Shown here piece after piece: positions 43,043 to 50,790 of a DNA stretch of 64,000 bases. This DNA comes from Thermoactinospora rubra. Its GTDB lineage: Bacteria; Actinomycetota; Actinomycetes; Streptosporangiales; Streptosporangiaceae. Where the stretch lies: contig NZ_KZ084334.1 in NCBI RefSeq assembly GCF_002093975.1, forward strand, positions 64,158 through 128,157. Direction: 5' to 3'. Made by a program: the position numbers and the translations under genes. Numbering within the stretch: the first letter of the stretch is position 1; the number at the start of each line of letters is the position of its first letter. Under the pieces are notes generated by a model, which made no database searches, had not been told where the DNA came from, and saw only the letters and a list, made by a program, of their open reading frames with translations.

Positions 43043-43090
43043 CGGGAATCGATTTCCCGGCATTGTGCAAGGGGAGACCGGAGCCGTCAA
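43043..43090 (-). promoter_or_regulatory. Promoter and LacI operator of the secreted GH183 gene
   Basis: Minus-strand TTGACG (43090-43085), 17-base spacer, CACAAT (43067-43062), then the ATCGAT-centred palindrome CCGGGAATCGATTTCCCGG (43042-43060 region). Confidence 0.78.
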
Positions 43091-43154
43091 TGCCGTGCCG
43101 GCCCGCCGGGCGGCACGGCGCGGACGCGGGGGCCGGCGCCGGGCGAAGGCAGGG

Positions 43155-44135
43155 TCAGTGCAGGGTGGCGGACAGCACGACGTGGCGCGGCGGGAAGTTC
43201 TCCCCCGCCACCCGCCGCAGCAGCAGTTCCGTGGCCTGCCGCCCGATCTCGTAGGTCGGCTGGGAGATCAGCGTCATCTCCTCGCTCAGCCCCAGCGCCC
43301 AGCTCATGTCGTCGAACACGGCCAGCGCGATGTCGTCGGGATACCGCAGCCCCGCCTCGCGCAGGGCCGTCACGGCGCCGAGCGTCATCAGGTTGTTGGA
43401 CACGAACAGCGCGTCCGGCCTCGGCTGCAGCCCGAGCAGCTCGTGCGCGGCCGACCGGCCGCCCTCGATGCGGTAGTCGCCGCGCACCACCAGCTCCGGC
43501 CGGTACGGCAGGCCGGCCGCCTTCAGCCCGTGCCGGTATCCGGCCAGGCGGTCGACCGCCGTGGTCACCTCGGTGGGCCCGGCGATGAAGCCGATCCGCC
43601 TGCAGCCCTGGTCGACCAGGCGCAGCACGGCGTCCTGGGCGGCCTTGACGTTGTTGACGCCGACCCGGTCGACCCTGGCGGTCTGGAGCCGCCTGTCGAT
43701 GGTCACCACGGGGATGCCGCGCTCGGTCAGCAGCGCGATCGAGGTGCGGGTGGCCGAAGCGGGCGACAGCAGGACGCCCGCCATGTTCTCGGCCGCCGCG
43801 ACCTCGATGTAGCGCTGCTCCTTCTCCAGGTCCTCGTCGGTGTTGGCGAGCACGACGGAGTAGCCGGCCTTGCTCGCGGCGTCCTCGGCGCCCCTGACCA
43901 TGGAGGTGAAGAACGGGTTGGTGATGTCGGAGATGATCACGCCGAGGACCGTGGTCGCTCGCGTGCGCAGGAAGCGCGCCTGGCTGTTGGGCCGGTAGCC
44001 GAGCTGGCGGACCGCGGCGAGCACGCGCTCGCGCAGCTCGGCGGCCACGGTCGGTCCCTGGTTGAGCACCCGGGACACGGTGGACGGAGAGACGCCCGCC
44101 TGCCTGGCCACGTCCTTGATCGTGATCTGTGACAC
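43155..44135 (-). CDS. LacI-family repressor of the arabinan locus
   Basis: 326 residues from GTG 44135, five bases after GGAGG; an upstream GTG at 44141 overlaps that site. The HTH is ITIKDVARQAGVSPSTVSRV followed by the hinge region; the effector domain is a periplasmic-binding fold (TTVLGVIISDITNPFFTSMV). It is divergent from the isomerase gene, and a perfect 14-bp palindrome stands between them. Four copies of this box in the window define the regulon. The inducer is probably D-arabinose, D-ribulose or an oligosaccharide. Confidence 0.88.
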   Translation of the reverse strand: MSQITIKDVARQAGVSPSTVSRVLNQGPTVAAELRERVLAAVRQLGYRPNSQARFLRTRATTVLGVIISDITNPFFTSMVRGAEDAASKAGYSVVLANTDEDLEKEQRYIEVAAAENMAGVLLSPASATRTSIALLTERGIPVVTIDRRLQTARVDRVGVNNVKAAQDAVLRLVDQGCRRIGFIAGPTEVTTAVDRLAGYRHGLKAAGLPYRPELVVRGDYRIEGGRSAAHELLGLQPRPDALFVSNNLMTLGAVTALREAGLRYPDDIALAVFDDMSWALGLSEEMTLISQPTYEIGRQATELLLRRVAGENFPPRHVVLSATLH

Positions 44136-44164
44136 CCGCACCTCCAGTCCGGCCCATCATCCCA

Positions 44165-44210
44165 TTGACACCCGTCTGCCAGGAGCCTACGGTATCGGAA
44201 ATCGATTTCC
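44165..44210 (+). promoter_or_regulatory. Promoter and perfect LacI operator of the isomerase-kinase operon
   Basis: TTGACA (44165-44170), 17-base spacer, TACGGT (44188-44193), then GGAAATCGATTTCC (44197-44210), a perfect palindrome over the expected start site. Confidence 0.85.
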
Positions 44211-44247
44211 CACCTAGCTTCCCCGATTCCCCGAAGGAGAGCGCCAC

Positions 44248-45660
44248 GTGGCACGCATCGGAGTGCTGAGCATGTCGGACGGGCGGGACTACGTCGCCCG
44301 CGACCTGGTCGACCACATCACCAGCGCCACCGGCGGGCTGGCGCGGGCTCTGCGGGACGCCGGCCACGAGGTGATCGTGGCCCCGGAGATCGTCTGGACC
44401 AACGAGCTGGCCACCAGCCAGGCGCGCTGGGTTGCCGACATGCGGCCCGACCTGACCGTCTTCAACTACGCGGTCTGGGCCTTCCCCCACTTCACCATGC
44501 TCGCCGCCGCGGCCACGCCCGGCCCGCTGCTGCTCATGGCCAACATCGACCCGGCGCAACCGGGGATGGTCGGCATGCTCGCGGGAGGCGGCGCTCTCGA
44601 CCAGATCGGACGGGTGCACGCCCGCGCGTGGGGCGACATCGCCGACCCCGGCGTGCTGGGCCGGGTGCTCACCCAGGTGCGGGCGGCCCAGGCCGTCCAG
44701 GGGTTGCGCGGGTCCACCTTCGGCCGGATCGGCGGGCGCCCCATGGGCATGAACACCGCGGTCGCCAACACCGACCAGTGGATGCGCGTCTTCGGCGTGG
44801 ACGTCGAGGAGATCGACCAGTGGGAGATCGTACGGCGCAGCGAGAACGCCGACGCGACCCGCGTGAAGGAGGCCCGCGAGTGGCTGGAGCGCCACGGCAA
44901 CGTCCACTACGACGGCAAGCAGCTCACGCCCGAGCTGTTCGAGCGGCAGATCCGCAGCTACTACGCCATGCGCGAGCTCATCGACGAGTGGAACCTTGAC
45001 TTCTCGGGCATCAAGGGGCAGCCCGAGCTGACCACCCACTTCTGCACCATGGACGTGGCCGAGGCCTTCCTCAACGACCCCTACGACTGGGAGGGCCCCA
45101 AGGAGACCCACGTCTGCGCGACCGAGGCCGACATGGACGGCGCGCTGACGATGCAGCTGCTCAAGCTGATCAGCGGCGACCCGGTGCTGTTCGCCGACGT
45201 CCGCCACTACCACGCCGACAAGGACGTCTGGGACCTGTGCAACTCCGGCCAGCACGCCACCTGGTACGCGGCCCGCTCGGCCGACCCGGCCGAGAACCTG
45301 GCCAGGACCCACTTCTACCCGGAGGTCTTCTTCTTCCCCGCCGGCGGGGCCAGCGTCCACCACCTGGCCGCGCCCGGCTCCGCCACGTTCGCCCGGCTCA
45401 CCCGCCGCGACGGCCGCTACCGCATGCACGTCATGCGTGGCGACTTCGAGCTCTACGACGACGCGACCAACGAGGCGATGGCGCGGCAGTCCACGTTCGA
45501 GTGGCCGCATGCGTTCACCCGGCTCCACGCCCCCGCCACCGAGTTCCTCGGCAGGTTCGGCTCCAACCACATCCACGCGGTGCCGGGCGACCACGTCGGC
45601 GAGCTGAAGGCGGTCTGCGAGCTGCTCGACCTCGACTTCGACGGGTTCGGTGACCTCTAG
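44248..45660 (+). CDS. FucI/AraA-superfamily sugar isomerase, candidate D-arabinose isomerase
   Basis: 470 residues from GTG 44248 with AAGGAG nine bases upstream. The metal-binding residues of L-fucose isomerase have counterparts: Glu in CATEADMDGALTMQLLK, Asp in VLFADVRHYH and His in FGSNHIHAVPGDHVGEL. FucI enzymes also convert D-arabinose to D-ribulose, the first step needed to use D-arabinan. It is shorter than E. coli FucI, as are many actinobacterial homologues. Coupled by a 2-base gap to a kinase and controlled by the LacI box. Confidence 0.78.
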   Translation: MARIGVLSMSDGRDYVARDLVDHITSATGGLARALRDAGHEVIVAPEIVWTNELATSQARWVADMRPDLTVFNYAVWAFPHFTMLAAAATPGPLLLMANIDPAQPGMVGMLAGGGALDQIGRVHARAWGDIADPGVLGRVLTQVRAAQAVQGLRGSTFGRIGGRPMGMNTAVANTDQWMRVFGVDVEEIDQWEIVRRSENADATRVKEAREWLERHGNVHYDGKQLTPELFERQIRSYYAMRELIDEWNLDFSGIKGQPELTTHFCTMDVAEAFLNDPYDWEGPKETHVCATEADMDGALTMQLLKLISGDPVLFADVRHYHADKDVWDLCNSGQHATWYAARSADPAENLARTHFYPEVFFFPAGGASVHHLAAPGSATFARLTRRDGRYRMHVMRGDFELYDDATNEAMARQSTFEWPHAFTRLHAPATEFLGRFGSNHIHAVPGDHVGELKAVCELLDLDFDGFGDL

Positions 45661-45662
45661 CC

Positions 45663-47105
45663 ATGCTCGTGCTCGGCATCGACATCGGGACCTCCAGCTC
45701 CAAGGGCGTCCTGGCGGACCCCGGCGGCAAGGTCGTGGCCACCGCGACGCGCGAGCACCGCACCTCCACGCCGCGTCCCGGCTGGTTCGAGCACGACGCG
45801 GCCGGGGTGTGGTGGGCCGACTTCGCCGCCCTGGCGGGCGCGCTGGCCAGGCCCGAGGTCGCCGCCGTGGCGGTGAGCGGCATCGGGCCGTGTGTCCTGC
45901 CCGCCACGGCCGACGGGGTGCCGCTGCGCCCGGCCATCCTCTACGGCGTCGACACCAGGGCCGTGCGGGAAATCGATGCCCAGCGCAAGCGGTACGGCGA
46001 CGCCGCGATCCTGGAGCGGTGCGGCTCGCCGCTCACCTCCCAGGCCGCCGGCCCCAAGCTGGAGTGGCTGCGTGGCAACGAGCCGCGAGTCTGGGAGCGC
46101 ACCCGGCGCCTGTTCATGGCCCACTCGTGGATCGTGCACCAGCTCACCGGCGCCTACGTGCTCGACCACCACTCGGCGAGCCAGTGCACGCCCCTCTACG
46201 ACACCCGCTCCCACCGGTGGATCGCCGAGTGGGCCGCCGACATCGCTCCCGGGCTTGAGTTGCCCGAGCTGCTCTGGAGCGGCGAGGTGGCCGGACACGT
46301 CACCGCCGGCGCCGCCGCGCGGACCGGGCTCCCCGCCGGCATCCCGGTGGTGGCGGGCACGATCGACGCCTGGGCGGAGGCGCACAGCGTCGGCGTGCGG
46401 GAGCCGGGTGACGTCATGCTGATGTACGGCACGACCATGTTCATCGTGGAGGTGCTGGCCGAAAGGACGGCTTCGCCGTACCTGTGGGGGACGGCCGGGA
46501 TCGCGCCGGGCACCTACACGCTGGCGGCAGGCATGGCCACGTCCGGGGCGGTCACCGCCTGGCTGCGCGACCTGACCGGCGCCGGGTACGAGGAGCTGAC
46601 CAGGGAGGCGGCGGCCGTGCCCGCGGGCGCCGAGGGGCTGGTCATGCTGCCGTACTTCGCGGGCGAGCGGACCCCGCTGTTCGACCCGGACGCGCGCGGC
46701 ACGGTGGTGGGGCTCACGCTGCGCCACGGGCGGGGGCACCTGTACCGGGCCGCGCTGGAGGCGACGGCGTACGGCGTGCGGCACAACCTGGAGGTCATGC
46801 GGGAGGCGGGCGGCACGCAGCGCCGGCTGGTCGCCGTGGGCGGCGGCACGCGGGGCGGGCTGTGGACGCGGATCGTCTCCGACGTGGTGGGGCTGCCGCA
46901 GGTGCTGCACGAGCAGACCATCGGGGCGTCCTACGGCGACGCGATGCTCGCGGCCGAGGCGCTCGGCGTCGGCACGCAGGGGTGGAACCCGGTGGCTGAG
47001 GTGATCGAGCCGGATGCCGCGGCGGGCTACGACCGGTTCTACCGGATCTACCGGGACCTCTACGGCGCGACCGCGCCGCTGATGCACGCCCTCGCCCGAT
47101 CGTGA
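45663..47105 (+). CDS. FGGY-family carbohydrate kinase, candidate D-ribulokinase
   Basis: 480 residues. The ATPase-fold phosphate-1 motif LGIDIGTSSSKGVLAD opens the protein; AGTIDAWAEAHS carries the catalytic Asp region, and LPYFAGERTPLFDPDARGTV and VAVGGGTRGGLWTRIVSDVV match the FGGY signatures. After the isomerase it should phosphorylate the ketose; with D-arabinose as source this gives D-ribulose 5-phosphate. Xylulose or other ketoses cannot be excluded from sequence alone. Confidence 0.82.
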   Translation: MLVLGIDIGTSSSKGVLADPGGKVVATATREHRTSTPRPGWFEHDAAGVWWADFAALAGALARPEVAAVAVSGIGPCVLPATADGVPLRPAILYGVDTRAVREIDAQRKRYGDAAILERCGSPLTSQAAGPKLEWLRGNEPRVWERTRRLFMAHSWIVHQLTGAYVLDHHSASQCTPLYDTRSHRWIAEWAADIAPGLELPELLWSGEVAGHVTAGAAARTGLPAGIPVVAGTIDAWAEAHSVGVREPGDVMLMYGTTMFIVEVLAERTASPYLWGTAGIAPGTYTLAAGMATSGAVTAWLRDLTGAGYEELTREAAAVPAGAEGLVMLPYFAGERTPLFDPDARGTVVGLTLRHGRGHLYRAALEATAYGVRHNLEVMREAGGTQRRLVAVGGGTRGGLWTRIVSDVVGLPQVLHEQTIGASYGDAMLAAEALGVGTQGWNPVAEVIEPDAAAGYDRFYRIYRDLYGATAPLMHALARS

Positions 47106-47203
47106 GCACGGCCGCCTGAGAACCCCGCCACGCGGCCACTCCGCCCCCGGCGTCCCCGGCGATCCGGTGCCCGCGTGAAAGCAACATCACCGATAATTCA
47201 AGC

Positions 47204-49015
47204 GTGGCGTCATCAGAGACCCGGCGCGTAGGCGACTACGAGCTCGACAGCCAGCTGGCGCGCAGCGACACCGGAGTCGTCTACCGGGGCCGAGCCCCCG
47301 ACGGCACGCCGGTGGCGGTCAAGATACTGACCGCCGCGGCGGAGCGTCCCGACGTTCCCCGCATCGCGGGCTACCACCTCGCCCAGGTTCTGGACGCGGG
47401 CGTCTGGGACGGCAAGCCGTACATCGTCACCGAATACGTCCCCGGCCCCACCCTGGAGGCCGTGGTCCGGCGGGACGGCCCGCTGGAGGAGACGGCGCTC
47501 CACCGGCTGGCGATCGCCACGATGACCGCCCTGGCGGGCATCCACCGGACGCCCGCCGTGCACGGCGCCTTACGACCCGACAACGTCGTCGTCGGGCCCG
47601 ACGGCCCCTGCCTGATCAACGCCGGGGTGGCGGCGGCCGTGGAGACCTCGGCGGCCCAGGCGACGCACCGGGTGGAGGCCCCCGGCTACCTGGCCCCCGA
47701 ACGCTTCGAGGGCCGGCCACCCGGCCAGCCGGGAGACCTGTTCTCCTGGGCCTGCGTCATCGCCTACGCCGCGACCGGCAGCGGCCCGTTCGACGCCGGC
47801 ACGCCGACGGGCACCATGAACCGCATCCTCAACGACGAGCCCGACCTCAGCCGGGTCCCCCAACCCCTCGACGACGTGCTGGCCGCCTGCCTGGCCAAGG
47901 ATCCCGGACATCGCCCGACCGCGCCGCAGGCCCTGATGGCGCTGGTGGGCCACACGTTACGGGTGATCGCGCCACCCGCGCCCGAGCCGCCGGCGCGGCC
48001 TCGCCGTACCGGAAGGCTCCTGATGGGCGCCGCCGCCGTCGCGCTCGCGGCACTGTCCGCGGCCGGGGGCCATCTCGTGGCCAGGGCGACGGTCGCCCAG
48101 CCGCAGCCGGCGGCGACGCCGGCACCCACGCTCAGCACGGTGGCCGCGCCGCGGGAGCCCACGCCGCCGCCCGCGCCCACCACCTCCATCAAGGTGCCCG
48201 GGGTCCGCATGACGCTGCGGGAGCACCCCACCGACCCCATCAGGATGACCGCCTACCGTGTCGGCGAGGACACCTACGTCCGCGAGGGCGACACCTTCGT
48301 CAAGAGCGACATTCCGGGCGCCGACCCCGCGCACTCCCCCGACGGCCGCTGGCTGGCCCTGGTCGCGGGCACGCGGGTGACGCTGGTGGACCTGGCGGCC
48401 AAGGCGAGGCACACCGTCACCACGCAGCACGCCGGGACGGCCCCCACGTGGTCGCGGGACAGCAGGCGCCTCATGCTCACGGTCATCGCCAACGAGCGGT
48501 ATGCCGGGTTCCTCCTCATCGATCCCGCCACGCGAGCGTCCTCCTTCGTCGCCACCGACGACACCGTCACCCCGGCCACGCGCAACTACGCCTGGCTGCC
48601 CGACGGCAGCGGCGTCATGATCGCCCACAGGTCCGGCATCCGCCTGCTCGACCTGAACGGCAGGCAACTGCGCACCATGGAATGGGTCGGCGACCCGTGG
48701 GGCCGCAAGTCGTACTCGCCAGACGGCCGGCTGTTCATGACCCACTGCCCCAGCGGCGGCACCTACTGCTTCTGGGACTCCGAGCAAGGGGTACGGCAGG
48801 CGACCATCGCGCTGTTCACCACGCAGGGCGGCGAGGCATGGGAGTGGTACGACGACCAGCACCTCATCGTGGCCGAGCCGCGACCCAAGCCGACGCCCGT
48901 GCACCGCCTGGTGACCATGGACTTCCGCGGGCAGGCCGGCCGCGTGCTGGCGGAGATCGCCGCCGAGGACGACACCGATGACCTGGTCTTCTACTTCACC
49001 AGGAGGACGAGGTGA
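47204..49015 (+). CDS. Membrane pseudokinase with extracytoplasmic beta-propeller-like domain
   Basis: 603 residues. A Pkn2-type fold spans about 11-250: the VAVK Lys40 is kept, but the catalytic loop is HGALRPDN instead of HRDxKPxN and the DFG motif is INAG, so phosphotransfer is unlikely. A membrane helix lies at about 272-292 (LLMGAAAVALAALSAAGGHL), then a Pro/Thr linker and WD40/TolB-like repeats (HSPDGRWLALVAG, YAWLPDGSGVMIAH, YSPDGRLFMTHC). GTG 47204 has no ribosome site; GATAAT 8 bases upstream suggests a leaderless transcript. First of three overlapping related genes. Confidence 0.75.
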   Translation: MASSETRRVGDYELDSQLARSDTGVVYRGRAPDGTPVAVKILTAAAERPDVPRIAGYHLAQVLDAGVWDGKPYIVTEYVPGPTLEAVVRRDGPLEETALHRLAIATMTALAGIHRTPAVHGALRPDNVVVGPDGPCLINAGVAAAVETSAAQATHRVEAPGYLAPERFEGRPPGQPGDLFSWACVIAYAATGSGPFDAGTPTGTMNRILNDEPDLSRVPQPLDDVLAACLAKDPGHRPTAPQALMALVGHTLRVIAPPAPEPPARPRRTGRLLMGAAAVALAALSAAGGHLVARATVAQPQPAATPAPTLSTVAAPREPTPPPAPTTSIKVPGVRMTLREHPTDPIRMTAYRVGEDTYVREGDTFVKSDIPGADPAHSPDGRWLALVAGTRVTLVDLAAKARHTVTTQHAGTAPTWSRDSRRLMLTVIANERYAGFLLIDPATRASSFVATDDTVTPATRNYAWLPDGSGVMIAHRSGIRLLDLNGRQLRTMEWVGDPWGRKSYSPDGRLFMTHCPSGGTYCFWDSEQGVRQATIALFTTQGGEAWEWYDDQHLIVAEPRPKPTPVHRLVTMDFRGQAGRVLAEIAAEDDTDDLVFYFTRRTR

Positions 49016-50790
49016 CACAGCTCGGCGACGTGCGACAGGTGGGCAGGCCGCTCACCGGGCCCGAGCGGGACCGGGCGGAGGCGGTACGGCGAGCCGCGCC
49101 GGTCGGCCTGGTCCAGCTCCTGGAGGTCGGGCCCGACTACCTCGTCACCGAGCGCGTGGAGGGACCGACGCTGGCCGAGCGGGTGTCGGCGGAGGGGCCG
49201 CTCGACCCGGACGCGGCGCACCGGCTGGCGGTCGCCGTCCTGGCCCCGCTGGCCGCTCTGCACCGGGCCGGGCTGGCGCACGGCCTGGTCCACCCCGACC
49301 AGGTGATCATGTCGGAGGACGGGCCGCGGCTGCTGAGCCCCGACCCCACCGACGGCGGTCCCGGCGCCTGGTACCCGGAGGAACCCGTCACACCCAAGGC
49401 CGACGTGTTCGCCTGGGCGGCGCTGGTGAGCTTCGCGGCCGGCGGTCGCGACCCCTTCGCGCCGCGTGCCGACGATCCGGACCTGACCCGCGACCTGCGC
49501 AGGCGACACGGCGCGGCAAGCCTCGGCGGGCTCGGCGGCGAGCTGCGCGACCTGCTGGCCGACTGCCTCAACGACGAGGCGGACCACCGCCCGGACTCCC
49601 AGGAGGCCCTGCTGCGGCTGCTCGGGCACTCGGGCGCGCTGGACACCGTCGTCCCGGCCGCGGCTCCCGCACCCCGGGAACGCCGTCCCCGCCTGCGCGT
49701 CGCCCTGGCGGCCCTGGCGATCGTCGCGGTCTTCGGCGCGGCGGGTTTCCTGGCCACGCCCCGCCCCGCGGCGGCCCCGGCCGCCACCGCCACGGCGGCG
49801 CCATCGGGGGCGCCATCGGTCAGGCCGCCGGCCACTGTCGCCCCGCCCGGACGGCGCACGCTGCCCGATGGGACCGGCACCCTCGACGAGGACCCCGCCT
49901 CCCGCGTCCGGCTGCTCTCCTACACCATCCAGCGCCACTCCGGCGGAGGCGGGGCCTACACGCTCTCCCCCGACGGAACCCGCTTCGTCAAGACCGGCGA
50001 GGAGTACTTCGCCTCCGTCGTCTCCCCCGACGGGCGCTGGGTGGCCACGGTGAACGAGTTCAGCGTCACCTCCACCAGCCGCCCCGAGGTCGCCTTCACC
50101 GACCGGCGTACCGGACGGTCGTTCGCCGTGCCGATCACGCTGGAGTTCCCCCGCTTCGCCCAGTTCCCCGAGTGGTCGCCGGACGGCACGCGGCTGCTGC
50201 TGACGCTCATGGAGCTCGACCCCGACAATCAGGCCATCGCCGCCCGGGGGTTCGTGGTCCTGGACGTGCGCACCCGGGCGGCCTCGATCGTGGAGACGGC
50301 CAACGACGAGGACATGCGGCGGACGTTCGCCCTGCCGGTGGCCCAGCGGGTCGGCTCCGGCTTCAAGTGGATGCCCGACGGCCGGTCGGTGGCGCAGGGC
50401 TACCTCACCCCGGAGCAGCAGTACGGCACGCGCGTCCACGACCTGACGGGACGTGTGCTGCGCTCCATGCACTGGGTCGGCCGCCCGGCCACCACCGGCT
50501 GGCTGTCCCCCTCCGGCACCGCCTTCGTCACCACCGACTGCAGCAGGACCGAGAGCGTCTGCCTGTGGGAGGTGGACACCGGCAAGCGCGTCGGCGGCCT
50601 GCGGCCCGGCACCGGCGGGCTGTACGGCTGGTTCGACGACCGCCACCTGGTCGTCGGCTCCCAGCCGACCGGCGGCGTCATCACCGTCCGGATCGTCGAC
50701 CTGACCGGCCGGACGGTGCGCGAGCTGGGCGCCTTCGACCTGGGCGGCGAACGCGGCTACGTCCGCCTCTACTTCGGCGCCCATGCCTGA
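49012..50790 (+). CDS. Second membrane pseudokinase with beta-propeller-like domain
   Basis: 592 residues; the GTG start overlaps the previous stop (GTGA). The kinase-like region is further reduced: no glycine loop or VAIK Lys, HGLVHPDQ for HRD, and LLSPDP for DFG. A membrane helix lies at about 225-245 (VALAALAIVAVFGAAGFLA), followed by a Pro/Ala linker and repeats such as LSPDGTRFVKTG, VSPDGRWVATVN and WSPDGTRLLLTL. It may bind the adjacent active kinase or act as a receptor. Confidence 0.72.
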   Translation: MTQLGDVRQVGRPLTGPERDRAEAVRRAAPVGLVQLLEVGPDYLVTERVEGPTLAERVSAEGPLDPDAAHRLAVAVLAPLAALHRAGLAHGLVHPDQVIMSEDGPRLLSPDPTDGGPGAWYPEEPVTPKADVFAWAALVSFAAGGRDPFAPRADDPDLTRDLRRRHGAASLGGLGGELRDLLADCLNDEADHRPDSQEALLRLLGHSGALDTVVPAAAPAPRERRPRLRVALAALAIVAVFGAAGFLATPRPAAAPAATATAAPSGAPSVRPPATVAPPGRRTLPDGTGTLDEDPASRVRLLSYTIQRHSGGGGAYTLSPDGTRFVKTGEEYFASVVSPDGRWVATVNEFSVTSTSRPEVAFTDRRTGRSFAVPITLEFPRFAQFPEWSPDGTRLLLTLMELDPDNQAIAARGFVVLDVRTRAASIVETANDEDMRRTFALPVAQRVGSGFKWMPDGRSVAQGYLTPEQQYGTRVHDLTGRVLRSMHWVGRPATTGWLSPSGTAFVTTDCSRTESVCLWEVDTGKRVGGLRPGTGGLYGWFDDRHLVVGSQPTGGVITVRIVDLTGRTVRELGAFDLGGERGYVRLYFGAHA

